A DNA stretch of 64,000 nt, taken from JAKAWQ01 sp035509315. GTDB lineage: Bacteria; Pseudomonadota; Alphaproteobacteria; Acetobacterales; Acetobacteraceae. This document shows positions 42,935 through 52,641 of the stretch, piece by piece (positions within the stretch are counted from its first letter, which is position 1; each line of letters starts with the position of its first letter). The translations under genes were made by a program, and so were the position numbers. Location of the stretch: NCBI GenBank assembly GCA_035509315.1, contig DATJLS010000022.1:27058-91057 (forward strand), read 5' to 3'. Under the pieces are notes generated by a model. It was not told the DNA's origin, ran no database searches, and was given only the letters and a program-made list of their open reading frames with translations.

Positions 42935-44080
42935 TCAGGCTGCCTCGGATGGAAGGAATTGCGGGTGCACGATCGCCCCGCCGCGCGTCAGCAGCACGCC
43001 CTTGATGATCTCGTCATCCGCCGGCAGCTTCGGCGCCTTGGCCTCCTTGTCCCAGAAGGTCGAGAGGAAGGTGAGGAGATTGCGCGCATAAAGGGCGCTC
43101 GCCGCGACCGAAAGCCGCGCCGGCCAGTTGCGATAGCCGAGGATCGCAACGCCGTTCCGGGTGACGATGCGCTCACCCGGAACGGTCAGCGCGCAATTGC
43201 CGCCGGCATCGGCGGCGATATCCACGATCACGCTGCCGTCGCGCATCGCGCCCACCATCTCGGCATTGACCAGCGTCGGCGCCTTGCGGCCCATCACCAG
43301 GGCGGTGGTGATGACGATATCCTGCCTGGCGACCGTCGCCGCCATCAGCGCGGCCTGCTTGCGGCGATAATCCTCGCTCATTTCCTTGGCGTAACCGCCG
43401 CTGGTCTGGGCCGCAGCGCTCTCGTCATCCTCGACGCCGACGAAGCTCGCGCCGAGGGACTTGATCTCCTCCTTCGCCGCCGGGCGGACATCGGTTGCCG
43501 AAACGATGGCGCCGAGGCGGCGGGCGGTCGCGATCGCCTGCAGCCCGGCGACACCCGCGCCGAGTATGAAGACTCGCGCCGGCGGGACCGTGCCCGCCGC
43601 GGTCATCATCATCGGGAAGGCGCGCTGGAACTCCGCCGCCCCTTCGATCACCGCGCGATAGCCGGCGAGGTTCGCCTGGCTCGAAAGCACGTCCATCGCC
43701 TGGGCCCGGGTGATGCGCGGCAGAAGCTCGAGCGCGCAGGCATCGATGCCGGCGGCGGCAAGGGCGGCGGGCAGTGCGGGGTCTCCATAGGCGCCGGAGA
43801 TGCCGACGAGCAGGGCCCCGCGCGGGATGAGCGCGCGCTGTTCCGCTTCCGGCACGGAAACGCAGAAGACGATCCCGGTGCCGGCAAGTGCTGCGGCCGC
43901 GTCCGGCGCGATTTCGGCGCCGGCGTCCCGGTACTCGGAATCGGCGACATGCGCGTCGGCGCCCGCTCCGCTTTCGACTGCCACAGCAAGGCCAAGCGCG
44001 GAGAGCCTCTTCACCGTTTCGGGAGTAGCGGCCACGCGGGTCTCCCCCACGCGACGCTCCTTCAGCACGGCCAAGCGCAT
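42935..44080 (-). CDS. pntAA: NAD(P) transhydrogenase alpha subunit, NAD-binding part
   Basis: A 381-residue soluble domain I, an alanine-dehydrogenase-like fold. It starts MRLAVLKERRVGETRVAATP, with the RAQAMDVLSSQANLAGYRAV signature and NAD-binding VFILGAGVAGLQAIATA. ATG 44080 is chosen because it begins the family sequence; the 26-residue upstream extension does not. It leads the pnt operon. Confidence 0.94.
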   Translation of the reverse strand: MRLAVLKERRVGETRVAATPETVKRLSALGLAVAVESGAGADAHVADSEYRDAGAEIAPDAAAALAGTGIVFCVSVPEAEQRALIPRGALLVGISGAYGDPALPAALAAAGIDACALELLPRITRAQAMDVLSSQANLAGYRAVIEGAAEFQRAFPMMMTAAGTVPPARVFILGAGVAGLQAIATARRLGAIVSATDVRPAAKEEIKSLGASFVGVEDDESAAAQTSGGYAKEMSEDYRRKQAALMAATVARQDIVITTALVMGRKAPTLVNAEMVGAMRDGSVIVDIAADAGGNCALTVPGERIVTRNGVAILGYRNWPARLSVAASALYARNLLTFLSTFWDKEAKAPKLPADDEIIKGVLLTRGGAIVHPQFLPSEAA

Positions 44081-44154
44081 CCCGTGAGGTCCCTCTGCTG
44101 CACGCAAGCCCACCATGCGCGAGCGGGCCAGCCCCCGGCAAGAGGGGACCAACC

Positions 44155-45507
44155 TCAACCGGCGGGCGGGACCCCGGCCTCGGCGAGCGCGGCCGCCTGG
44201 CGGGCGGCGAGCGTCTCCTCCTCGAAATCGGCGATCAGCTCATGGAACAAGCGGTGCCAGTTGAGCTCGGCGCCGAGGCGGAGGAAGACGCTGCCGAGCC
44301 CGATCGCCGCGCGGTCCATCAGCACGAACTCGCGCGGCGGCCGCACGCCGCCGGTGCGGCGCAGCCCCGCATGGACGCGCTCGGCAACCTCGCGGCCGAA
44401 CTGCGGATCGTTGGTCTCCTGGATTCGCCGCACCCGATCCTCGATCAGCGGCTCATAAAGGAATTCGGCCCAGAGATTCAGAACCTTGAGCTTCTCCTCC
44501 GTGATCTCGGTGAAGCCCCAGCCCTGGTACGCGTGCAGCGCCTTCCCGGCGTCACGGTCGCGCACCGCCTCGAAAAGATCGATCACGCCGCGGATGAAGT
44601 GCGGCCTGAACACACGGATGGCCCCGAAATCCAGCAGATTCACCCCGCCATCCGGCCGCACCTGATAGTTGCCGAGATGCGGGTCCCCATGGATCACGCC
44701 GTAACGATAGAGCGGAACGTACCAGGCGCGGAAAAGAGCGGTGGCGATCCGGTTGCGTTCCTCCTGCGGCGGATTCTCGGCGAGCCGCGCCTGCAGCGCC
44801 CGCCCTTCGAGCCAGCTCATGGTGAGAAGGCGGCGGGTGCAATAGCCCTTGACCGGTTGCGGGACGTGAACATCGGGCTCGCCCGCGAGCATCAGCCCAT
44901 AAAGCCGCATCTGTGCCGCCTCGCGCAGATAATCGAGCTCCTCACGCAGACGCTCGACAAGCTCCTTGTAGATCTCGTCCTGATGGATGGCGTTGTCCAT
45001 CCGCTGATAGACCGCCATGGCGAGCTTGAGCTGGCGGAGATCGGCTTCCACCGTGCTCGGCATGTCGGGGTACTGCAGCTTGCAGGCAACCTCCGTCCCG
45101 TCCGGCAAGGTGGCGCGATGCACCTGCCCGAGGCTCGCGGCGGCGGCGGCGCTATGGCCGAAGCGGGCGAAACGCTGTTCCCATCCCGCGCCCAGTTCGC
45201 TTGTCATGCGCCTTCGCACGAAGCTCCAGCCCATCGGCGGGGCATTGGCCTGCAGCTGGGAAAGCTCGACCGCGTATTCCTCGGGCAGGGCATCGGGGAT
45301 GGTGGAGAGGAATTGCGCGACCTTCATCAACGGGCCCTTGAGCCCGCCGAGAATGGCCTTGAGGTCTTCCGCGTGGGCGGCGCGATCGGTCTTCAGGCCG
45401 AAGACGCGCTGGCCCGCGATGCGCGCGGCGATCCCGCCCACCGCGCTCGAGGTGCGGGCAAGGCGGCGCAATTCGCCGAAGAGCGTGCTCTCGTCACTTT
45501 CGGCCAC
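44155..45507 (-). CDS. ABC1/UbiB-family atypical kinase
   Basis: A 450-residue protein of the ABC1 (ADCK/UbiB) family linked to ubiquinone biosynthesis. It has the Ala-rich nucleotide loop (AAAASLGQVHRA), the ATP Lys in VACKLQYP, a catalytic-loop GVIHGDPHLGNYQV and metal-binding LLDFGAI. The usual KxGQ motif reads MKVAQFLST, with Ala at the Gly position, a common variant in this group. The chosen start is GTG 45507 near the pepF stop; an ATG start is not available near it. Confidence 0.85.
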   Translation of the reverse strand: MAESDESTLFGELRRLARTSSAVGGIAARIAGQRVFGLKTDRAAHAEDLKAILGGLKGPLMKVAQFLSTIPDALPEEYAVELSQLQANAPPMGWSFVRRRMTSELGAGWEQRFARFGHSAAAAASLGQVHRATLPDGTEVACKLQYPDMPSTVEADLRQLKLAMAVYQRMDNAIHQDEIYKELVERLREELDYLREAAQMRLYGLMLAGEPDVHVPQPVKGYCTRRLLTMSWLEGRALQARLAENPPQEERNRIATALFRAWYVPLYRYGVIHGDPHLGNYQVRPDGGVNLLDFGAIRVFRPHFIRGVIDLFEAVRDRDAGKALHAYQGWGFTEITEEKLKVLNLWAEFLYEPLIEDRVRRIQETNDPQFGREVAERVHAGLRRTGGVRPPREFVLMDRAAIGLGSVFLRLGAELNWHRLFHELIADFEEETLAARQAAALAEAGVPPAG

Positions 45508-45529
45508 GATGTCAGCTCGCCACGATGTG

Positions 45530-47353
45530 TTAGCTTGGGCCGGCGCCCGGCATGCGCTCGAGCTCGTCGATGAAACCGGCGATGACATCGAGTCCGCGCT
45601 TCCAGAAGGCGGGGTCCGAGGCATCGAACCCGAAGGGCGCGAGCAGCTCGCGATGGCGCTTGGCGCCGCCGGCCCGCAGCATGTCGAGATATTTCGCCTG
45701 GAAGCCCGGATGGCCGTCGCGATGGACGGCATAGAGCGCGTTCACCAGGCAATCCCCGAACGCATAGGCATAGACATAGAAGGGCGTGTGGATGAAGTGC
45801 GGCACATAGGCCCAGAAATTGGCGTATTCGGGCGCGAATTCAAAGGCCGGGCCGAGGCTCTCGCTCTGCACCGAAAGCCAGATCTCGCCGATGCGCTGGG
45901 GCAGAAGCTCGCCCGAGCGGCGCTCATCATGCAGAAGCGTTTCGAAACGGTAAAAAGCGATCTGCCGAACGACCGTGTTCAGCATGTCCTCGACCTTCGC
46001 CGCGAGCATGATGCGGCGTGACCGCTCGTCGGTGGTGTCCCGAAGCAAAGACTGGAAGGTCAGCATCTCGCCGAAGACGCTCGCGGTCTCGGCCAGCGTG
46101 AGCGGCGTGTTGGAAAGAAGATAGCCTTGGCCGCCGGCCAGCACCTGATGCACGCCGTGGCCGAGCTCGTGGGCAAGCGTCATCACGTCGCGCGTCTTGC
46201 CGTGATAGTTGAGCAGCACATAGGGATGCGCGGACGGCACGGTCGGATGGGCGAAGGCGCCGCTCGCCTTGCCGGGGCGAAGGGCGGCGTCGATCCAGGG
46301 CGAGGCGAAGAAGCGCCCGCCGATCTCGGCGAGCTCGGGGCTGAACGCGCCATACGCGCCGAGCACGCGCTGCCGCGCCTCCTTCCAGCCGATGCGGCGA
46401 TCATCATCCTCGGGGAGCGGCGCGTTGCGGTCCCAGTGCTGCAACCGGGGAAGCCCGAGCCATTCCGCCTTGAGGCGGTAATAGCGATGGGCAAGGCGCG
46501 GATAATCGGCGCGGACCGCGGTGGTGAGCGCCTCGACCACCTCGTCCTCGACCATGTTGGCGCGGTTGCGATAGCTCGCCGGGTGCGGATAGTGCCGCCA
46601 GCCATCGGCGATTTCCTTGTCCTTCGCGATCGTGTTGATGACGAGGGAGAAGAGCCGGATATTGTCCGCGAGCACCGTGCCGATGGCGTGGGCTGCGGTT
46701 TCGCGCGCCGCGCGGTCGTGATCCGAAAGCTGATTGAGCGCGGCGCTCATCGTCAATTGCTCGCCGGCTACGGGGACGCGCATGCCGGCGACCGTCTCAT
46801 CGAAAAGCCGGCTCCAGGCGCTGTGGCCGGTCACTTCCTTCTCGTGGAAGAGCTTCTCGAGCGCGTCGTCGAGCTGATGCGGCCGGAAGACGCGCAGATC
46901 GCGGAGCCACGGCCGGAAATGACCCGCCGCCGGATCGGCGAGCTTGGCCTCGAGCATGGGCTCCTCGAGCCGGTTGAGCTCGAGGCCGAAGAAGATGAGA
47001 TGGCTGCTGATCGCGGTCACGCGCTCATTGATGGTCTGATAGAAGCGCCCGTATTCGGGATTGGTCGAATCCGCGCTGAAGAGAAGCTGCGCGTAGGAGA
47101 CCAGACGGCCGAGGCGTTCCTCGAGCCGTTCGAACTCCCGGATCGCCGCGCCAAGCTCCGCGCCCGAGAGGGCGGCGAGACGGCCGGCATGGCGCGCGGC
47201 GAAATCCTTGGCATCCTTTTCGGCGCGCGCGAGGTCGGCGGTGACCGCGGGGCTGTCGGGCGCGGAATAGAGATCGCCGAGATCCCAGCTCGGCAGCGCC
47301 TCCGCGCTGCCCGCCTGACCTTCCGGGGCGTGGCTCGGGCCGGGATATGGCAT
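45530..47353 (-). CDS. pepF: Oligoendopeptidase F (M3 metallopeptidase)
   Basis: A 607-residue M3B zinc peptidase that degrades oligopeptides in the cytoplasm. The HExxH motif is in LAHELGHGVHQVLA with the third ligand in the following ASVFGEMLTFQ. Family length and an N-terminal oligopeptidase domain are present. Transcribed with the ABC1 gene; only 22 bp separate them. Confidence 0.93.
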   Translation of the reverse strand: MPYPGPSHAPEGQAGSAEALPSWDLGDLYSAPDSPAVTADLARAEKDAKDFAARHAGRLAALSGAELGAAIREFERLEERLGRLVSYAQLLFSADSTNPEYGRFYQTINERVTAISSHLIFFGLELNRLEEPMLEAKLADPAAGHFRPWLRDLRVFRPHQLDDALEKLFHEKEVTGHSAWSRLFDETVAGMRVPVAGEQLTMSAALNQLSDHDRAARETAAHAIGTVLADNIRLFSLVINTIAKDKEIADGWRHYPHPASYRNRANMVEDEVVEALTTAVRADYPRLAHRYYRLKAEWLGLPRLQHWDRNAPLPEDDDRRIGWKEARQRVLGAYGAFSPELAEIGGRFFASPWIDAALRPGKASGAFAHPTVPSAHPYVLLNYHGKTRDVMTLAHELGHGVHQVLAGGQGYLLSNTPLTLAETASVFGEMLTFQSLLRDTTDERSRRIMLAAKVEDMLNTVVRQIAFYRFETLLHDERRSGELLPQRIGEIWLSVQSESLGPAFEFAPEYANFWAYVPHFIHTPFYVYAYAFGDCLVNALYAVHRDGHPGFQAKYLDMLRAGGAKRHRELLAPFGFDASDPAFWKRGLDVIAGFIDELERMPGAGPS

Positions 47354-47470
47354 TGGATTCGGGTCCTCTATGCTGAGGGGCGGATCTGCTCTTCCCTAAG
47401 ATGGAGGCGGGGGGCAGGGCCGTCAAAGGGGCGGGCAAAAGCCTGGCCCGGAGGGAGGAGCGCCGGAGCG

Positions 47471-47560
47471 CGATGACCGGAGGTGGAATCACCGCGGGTC
47501 TCAATCGCGCGATAAAACAATGACTGAGAGCGGCATGCGCTCGCGCGAGCGATCTCATCC
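47471..47560 (+). repeat. Dispersed repeat, copy B
   Basis: Related to copies at 15321-15400 and 58490-58590: CGATGACCGGAGGTGGAATC, then CACCGCGGGTCTCAATCGCG and a purine-rich tail. It fills the divergent pepF/acyl-CoA ligase gap and runs into an alternative upstream start of the ligase gene. Confidence 0.7.
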
Positions 47561-47576
47561 TGCTCGAGGAGAGGAC

Positions 47577-49283
47577 GTGGGGGCTTATCCGCATTGGCCG
47601 AACCTGGCCGCAATGCTGTTCGGCCGCGCCCGGCAATGGCGCGGGCGGACAATGTTGCGCGCCTTCCGCGACGGCGCCTGGCAGGCCAAGAGTTGGGACC
47701 GCTTCGCGCGCGAGGCCGCTTCAGCGGCGCGCCATCTTCGCGCCGCCGGGATCGGCGCCGGCGAGCGGGTTTTGATCCTCGCCGAGAATGGGCCCGAATA
47801 CCCGGTCGCGGAGACCGCGCTGATGGCGATCCGTGCGGTTCCGGTGCCGGCCTACACGACCAATACGCCAGGCGATCACGCGCATCTGCTCCGCGATGCC
47901 GGGATCAGCGCAGCGATCGTCTCGACCCGCGCGCTCGCCGAGCGCCTTCTTGCCGGCGCCTCTCTCGCGGGCGGGCTCGATCTCATCGTCGCGGGCGAGA
48001 CGCTGCCGGCGATCCCCGGCATCCGCACGCTCGCCTGGTCGGAGATCACTGCCGGCGATGCCACACCGGATGATATCGAGGCGGAGGCCGCGCGCATTCC
48101 CCCCGAAACCCTGGCCTGCCTCATCTACACCTCCGGCACCGGCGGAGCGCCGAAGGGCGTGATGCTGCCGCACCGCGCGATCCTTTCCAATTGCCGTGGC
48201 GCGGAGACGCTGGTTCGTCCGCTTTCGCTCGAAGGCGAAACCTATCTTTCCGTGCTGCCGCTTTCGCACAGCTACGAGCACACGGTCGGGCAATTCTTCC
48301 TGACGTCCATCGGCGTCGAGGTCGTCTATGGGCGCGGCATCGAGCATCTTGCCGCCGATCTCGCGACGATCCGCCCCTCGCTCATCACCATCGTGCCGCG
48401 CGTCCTGGAGGTGGTCCGCGGCCGCATTCTCGGCCAGCTGTCGCGGGAATCGCGGTTCAGGCGGGCGCTTTTCGAGCGCGCCCTTGCCAACGGAATCGCC
48501 CGCATCGACCATCGCCCGCTCTCGACCCTCGCCCGGCTCGCGGAGCCGCTGCTCGATCGGCTCGTGCGGCGCAAGGTGCAGGCGCGTTTGGGTGGCCGGC
48601 TCAAGCTCGTGGTCAGCGGCGGGGCGAGGCTCGACCCCGAGGTCGGGCGGTTCTTTCTCGCGCTCGGCGTGCCGCTCATTCAGGGATATGGGCAGACCGA
48701 GGCGGGACCGGTGATCAGTGCTTCGCCGCCCGGCAGCACGCGGATCGAGACGGTGGGGCCGCCGCTCGAAGGGGTGGCGCTCCGCATCGCCGAGGATGGC
48801 GAGATCCTCGTGCAGGGCGAGCTCGTGATGCTCGGTTACTGGAACCAGCCGGAAGCGACGGCGCTTTGCCTTGCCGATGGCTGGCTGCATACGGGCGATA
48901 TCGGCATGCTGGATGCGCATGGATATCTGCGCATCACCGATCGCAAGAAGGACATTATCGTGCTTTCGGGTGGCGATAATATCTCGCCGGCGCGGATCGA
49001 GAGCATGCTGATGAGCGAGCCCGAAATCTTCCAGGCGGTCGTGACCGGCGATGGCGAGTCTTATCTCTCGGCGCTGCTCGTCGCTTCGGAGGAAGCCGAT
49101 GAATCATCGGTCGCGGCGGCGGTGCGGCGCGTGAACGAACGTCTCTCGGTGATCGAGCGCATCCGCCATCACCGGCTGGTGCCGCCTTTCACACAGGAGA
49201 ACGGGCTGCTGACACCGACCCAGAAAATCCGCCGCCATACCGTGCTCAGCACCCACAGGGCGATGCTCGATGCAACCCCGTGA
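47577..49283 (+). CDS. AMP-dependent acyl-CoA synthetase
   Basis: A 568-residue ANL-superfamily ligase, long-chain fatty acyl-CoA type. It shows the P-loop YTSGTGGAPKGVMLPH, the adenylate motif GYGQTEAGPVIS, WLHTGDIG and the hinge RKKDIIVLSGGDNISP. It would activate fatty acids with ATP and CoA. GTG 47577 is preferred because GAGGAGAGGAC precedes it; the earlier in-frame ATG at 47520 lies inside the dispersed repeat. Confidence 0.9.
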   Translation: MGAYPHWPNLAAMLFGRARQWRGRTMLRAFRDGAWQAKSWDRFAREAASAARHLRAAGIGAGERVLILAENGPEYPVAETALMAIRAVPVPAYTTNTPGDHAHLLRDAGISAAIVSTRALAERLLAGASLAGGLDLIVAGETLPAIPGIRTLAWSEITAGDATPDDIEAEAARIPPETLACLIYTSGTGGAPKGVMLPHRAILSNCRGAETLVRPLSLEGETYLSVLPLSHSYEHTVGQFFLTSIGVEVVYGRGIEHLAADLATIRPSLITIVPRVLEVVRGRILGQLSRESRFRRALFERALANGIARIDHRPLSTLARLAEPLLDRLVRRKVQARLGGRLKLVVSGGARLDPEVGRFFLALGVPLIQGYGQTEAGPVISASPPGSTRIETVGPPLEGVALRIAEDGEILVQGELVMLGYWNQPEATALCLADGWLHTGDIGMLDAHGYLRITDRKKDIIVLSGGDNISPARIESMLMSEPEIFQAVVTGDGESYLSALLVASEEADESSVAAAVRRVNERLSVIERIRHHRLVPPFTQENGLLTPTQKIRRHTVLSTHRAMLDATP

Positions 49284-49311
49284 GGTCAAGCCCGCCCGGC
49301 GCGCGCGGCGG

Positions 49312-49587
49312 CTACATGCCGAGCGCGCGGCGATAGAGATCGAGCAGCGTCTCCTGCTCCTCGACCGCTTGCGGCTCCTGGCGGCGCAGGCGGATGAGCT
49401 GGCGCATCACCTTGACATCGAAGCCCGCCGATTTCGCTTCCAGATAGACATCGCGAATATCCGCGCCGAGCGCCTTGCGCTCCTCCTCGAGCCGCTCGAT
49501 GCGCTCGACCAGGCTGCGCAGCCGATCGGCCGCGATCCCGCCGGTGGTGGCAGGCGGAGCCAATGCGGCGGTGCCCGATGATGCCAT
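49312..49587 (-). CDS. gapR: Nucleoid-associated protein GapR (DUF2312)
   Basis: A 91-residue helical protein. The core reads ADRLRSLVERIERLEEERKA, then DIRDVYLEAKSAGFDVKVMR and LIRLRRQE, the GapR pattern. GapR binds overtwisted AT-rich DNA and affects replication and transcription. ATG 49587 has an AGGAGAGG site; a longer upstream frame has no family sequence. An alternative is a paralogous DUF2312 protein, but the length fits GapR itself. Confidence 0.92.
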   Translation of the reverse strand: MASSGTAALAPPATTGGIAADRLRSLVERIERLEEERKALGADIRDVYLEAKSAGFDVKVMRQLIRLRRQEPQAVEEQETLLDLYRRALGM

Positions 49588-49696
49588 GCGCCTCTCCTGC
49601 GGCAGGGGCAGCGGGGGATAGCCGCGGCGGGCGGGCGGGTCAATCCGTCGCGCCGCTCCGCTCCAGTCTTCAGAACCGAATTCGATAGCGCGATCC

Positions 49697-50350
49697 ATGT
49701 TCCACGCCGCCAAGACCTTCCTTCTCATCTATGCCGCGCTTTTTCCGATCATCGATCCGATCGGCAACGTGCCGTTTTTCGTCGCCGCCACGGTCGGCTG
49801 CACGGAGGCCGAGCGGCGTGCGCTGGCGTTCGGCGTGGCGCGCTATGGCTTTTTCCTTCTCGTCGGATCCCTCTTCTTCGGCGCGAACGTGCTGGGGTTT
49901 TTCGGTGTCACCCTCTCGGCGGTGCGGGTCGCGGGCGGGCTCGCGGTGAGCGCCTTCGGCTGGCGGCTGCTGGAGAGCGGAGGCTCGGTCGATGGCGGGC
50001 GCGATACCGGGACGCGCGCCAACGGGGCACGACCGCCCGATGCCTTCTACCCGCTCACCCTGCCGCTCACTGTCGGGCCGGGTTCCATCTCGGTCGCCAT
50101 CACGCTTGGGGCCGTGCGCCCGCCCTGGCTTCAGGAGCCGCTGAATCTCGTCTTCTTCGTTGCCGCGGCGCTGGCGGCGATCATTGCCCTCTGCGTCACG
50201 ATCTATCTTTGCTACCGCTTCGCCGAACGCACCGTCGCGATCCTCGGCGAGCGCGGCACCAACGTGATGCTGCGTCTTGCCGCCTTCATCATGCTCTGCA
50301 TCGGCATCCAGATCGTCTGGGGTGGCGTTTCCGCCTTTCTCCATCACTGA
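49697..50350 (+). CDS. MarC-family membrane protein
   Basis: A 217-residue inner-membrane protein with about six spans. The family signature LFPIIDPIGNVPFFVA is near the N-terminus, with PLTLPLTVGPGSISVAITLG in the middle and LRLAAFIMLCIGIQI at the end. The MarC group has no firmly established function. It is divergent from gapR. Confidence 0.9.
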   Translation: MFHAAKTFLLIYAALFPIIDPIGNVPFFVAATVGCTEAERRALAFGVARYGFFLLVGSLFFGANVLGFFGVTLSAVRVAGGLAVSAFGWRLLESGGSVDGGRDTGTRANGARPPDAFYPLTLPLTVGPGSISVAITLGAVRPPWLQEPLNLVFFVAAALAAIIALCVTIYLCYRFAERTVAILGERGTNVMLRLAAFIMLCIGIQIVWGGVSAFLHH

Positions 50351-50404
50351 GGGATTGCGCCCAGGTCTTCGCGAACGCGTGGCCCCTCATCATCCGTGCT
50401 GCAC

Positions 50405-50941
50405 TCACCCCTTGTGGTGGCGGTGGCGCATGATCGCCTCGCCGATCAGCTGCCGCGCCTTGGCGGCGTCTCCCCACCCTTCGACCCTGACCCACTTGCC
50501 CTCCTCGAGATCCTTGTAGTGCTCGAAGAAATGGCGGATCTGGGCAAGCGTGATCGGGGGCAGATCCGCGGCCTCCGCAATATGCGCATAGCGCTGGGTG
50601 AGCTTGGCCGAGGGCACGGCGACGACCTTCTCATCCTGGCCATTCTCGTCCGTCATCATCAGCACTCCGACCGGGCGGACATTGATCACCGCTCCCGGCA
50701 CGATCGGACGCGTGTTCGCCACCAGCACGTCGATCGGGTCGCCATCCTCCGAAAGCGTGTGCGGCACGAAGCCGTAATTTCCGGGATAGCGCATCGGCGT
50801 GTAGAGGAAGCGGTCAACGACGAGCGTGCCCGCCGCCTTGTCCATCTCGTACTTGATCGGCTCGCCGCCGATCGGCACTTCGATGACGACATTCACGTCA
50901 TCCGGTGGATTCTTCCCGGTGGGAATGGCTTCCAGGCGCAT
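50405..50941 (-). CDS. ppa: Inorganic pyrophosphatase
   Basis: A 178-residue family I soluble pyrophosphatase that hydrolyses PPi. It has EVPIGGEPIKYEMDK, RYPGNYGFVPHTLSEDGDPI with the DxDxxD-type metal cluster (SEDGDPIDVLV), and DEKVVAVP. ATG 50941 has an AGGAGAGCTC site. It faces the MarC gene convergently. Confidence 0.95.
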   Translation of the reverse strand: MRLEAIPTGKNPPDDVNVVIEVPIGGEPIKYEMDKAAGTLVVDRFLYTPMRYPGNYGFVPHTLSEDGDPIDVLVANTRPIVPGAVINVRPVGVLMMTDENGQDEKVVAVPSAKLTQRYAHIAEAADLPPITLAQIRHFFEHYKDLEEGKWVRVEGWGDAAKARQLIGEAIMRHRHHKG

Positions 50942-50958
50942 GAGCTCTCCTGCTGCGG

Positions 50959-51171
50959 TCAAGCCGGGCGGGCGGCGGGCGCGATCAGCGGCAGGATCGG
51001 GTCGATGCCGAAGCCGCGGACTCCGTCGATCAGAGACGTAATCAGGAAAATCATCGGCGCGAAACCGGCTGCGACGCGCGGCACCCGGCCATGGACGAGG
51101 CACGGCGCACGACCCTCTGGTTTTCGTGGCCCGTGATCACCCCGCCACGCCATGGGCGCGCCAATCGGCAT
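50959..51171 (-). CDS. Possible small protein of unknown function
   Basis: A 70-codon frame between ppa and the dehydrogenase gene, starting five bases after that gene's TAA. The C-terminal half has a hydrophobic segment (FAPMIFLITSLIDGVRGFG) that could be a membrane span. The ribosome site is weak and no family is recognised, so it may be spurious. Confidence 0.3.
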   Translation of the reverse strand: MPIGAPMAWRGDHGPRKPEGRAPCLVHGRVPRVAAGFAPMIFLITSLIDGVRGFGIDPILPLIAPAARPA

Positions 51172-51176
51172 GGCCC

Positions 51177-52283
51177 TTACGGGGAAGGGATGGCATCATC
51201 GAGGCCGAGCACGCGCGCGGTGGCCACGATCGCCTCCCAGGTGCGAAGCTGCAGCGGGATGCCGCCGGCGAGGCGCGCGGCACGGACCCGTTGCTCCGGT
51301 TCGCCGGGGATCAGGACCTCCCCGCCCGCGACGGCGGGACGCGCGGATTTCACATAGGCCACGTAATCGAGGATGGCCTGGGCGAAACGCGGCGCGCCGA
51401 AGCCGGAGGGGGCGAGATAGATCGAGAGCATCCCATTGGCGATGCGCCGGCCAGGGCCCTTCTCCGCCGGGCCGGACGTGCCGCCGTCGGTGAGGCAGCC
51501 GGCCAGAATCTCGCACATGAAGGCAAGGCCGGAGCCCTTGTGCTCCCCGAAGGCGCGGAGGGCGCCCGCGCCCGCCGAAGGATTCCGCTCATAGGTTCCT
51601 TCGAGCGGTCCGTAGAGCGTCGCCGGATCGGCGGAAAGCTTGCCATCCGGCGTGATCATCGCATCGGCCGGGACCGGCTTGCCACCGTTCGCGGCGACCA
51701 GGACCTTCCCTTCGGCGACCACCGAGGTGGCGAAATCGAGGATGAGCGGCAGGCCTTCCGGCACGGGGATGCCGATGCAGAAGGGGTTGGTCGAGAAACG
51801 CCGATCGACGCCCCCGAAAGGGGCGACAAGCTCACCATTGAAGACATTGACGAAATGGATGGAGATCAGGCCGGCGGCGGCGGCCCGCTCCGCCCACTCG
51901 CCGATCCGGCCGGCATGGCCGGAATTGCGGAGCCCGATCACGGAAACACCGTTCGCCCGCGCCTTGGCGATCCCGAGATCGACGGCGAGCGGGGCGACGG
52001 TCTGGCCGAAGCCGAAATTGCCGTCGACCAGCGCCTGACCCGGCGTCTCGCTCACGATCGTGAGCGACTGCCCGGCACGCACCTGGCCGAGACGCAAATT
52101 CTCGACATAGCGGGGAACGCGGACGACCCCATGGCTATCATGCCCGGCGAGGTTGGCGCGGACGAGGGATTCGCTGATGCCTTTCGCCTCGGCGGGTGTG
52201 CAGCCGGCGGTGGAAAAGATGCGGGTGACCAGCATGGTCAGCGTATCGACGGGGACGGTACGGGTGGTGAGAGGCTGGTCCAT
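51177..52283 (-). CDS. Malate/L-lactate dehydrogenase (Ldh/YlbC family)
   Basis: A 368-residue NAD(P)-dependent oxidoreductase of the malate/ureidoglycolate dehydrogenase fold, distinct from Rossmann-fold MDH. Recognisable parts are SLVRANLAGHDSHGVVRVPRY, RFSTNPFCIGIP and GSGLAFMCEILAG. The substrate (malate, ureidoglycolate or another 2-hydroxyacid) cannot be told from sequence alone. ATG 52283 begins the family alignment; upstream coding is not typical. Confidence 0.88.
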   Translation of the reverse strand: MDQPLTTRTVPVDTLTMLVTRIFSTAGCTPAEAKGISESLVRANLAGHDSHGVVRVPRYVENLRLGQVRAGQSLTIVSETPGQALVDGNFGFGQTVAPLAVDLGIAKARANGVSVIGLRNSGHAGRIGEWAERAAAAGLISIHFVNVFNGELVAPFGGVDRRFSTNPFCIGIPVPEGLPLILDFATSVVAEGKVLVAANGGKPVPADAMITPDGKLSADPATLYGPLEGTYERNPSAGAGALRAFGEHKGSGLAFMCEILAGCLTDGGTSGPAEKGPGRRIANGMLSIYLAPSGFGAPRFAQAILDYVAYVKSARPAVAGGEVLIPGEPEQRVRAARLAGGIPLQLRTWEAIVATARVLGLDDAIPSP

Positions 52284-52641
52284 GAGGCACGGCTCCGCGA
52301 TTTTGACGACACTTTTGGGCGAGGTTGGGGCGCGAGCGACCGGCAAACCGCCATGCCCGGGTGTGAGCTCTTGCACGTCGCCGGCGCGTCTTCGCCGGTA
52401 TTAGAGGGCGCGCGCAGCCGGGCACGGTCAACCCGTGGGCGGGCAAAGACTTCGGCGCAGGAGTTGGCCTAGTCTTTCAAGCGACAGGTCTTTCAAGGAA
52501 AAGGATCTCTCAGGGCGTGGGATCTTTCGCTGCATCGTTGTTGCCGGGTCCGGGGCAGGACGGGGATAGGAACGGTTTGGGGGAAAGCGGGGCAGCCAAG
52601 GCCGGGCCGGTGATCTCCGGCGCTCTCCGAAGGCCGGGCGC
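52284..52641. other. Divergent intergenic region, 358 bp
   Basis: Between the dehydrogenase and ptsP genes, transcribed apart. It contains a direct repeat of GTCTTTCAAG at 52472 and 52488 (16-bp period) about 160 bp ahead of ptsP. No promoter match is convincing and no gene is seen. Confidence 0.4.

Noticed and set aside
46127..47476. Plus-strand frame opposite pepF
   Set aside because: Antisense to a complete M3 peptidase with HExxH; shadow frame.
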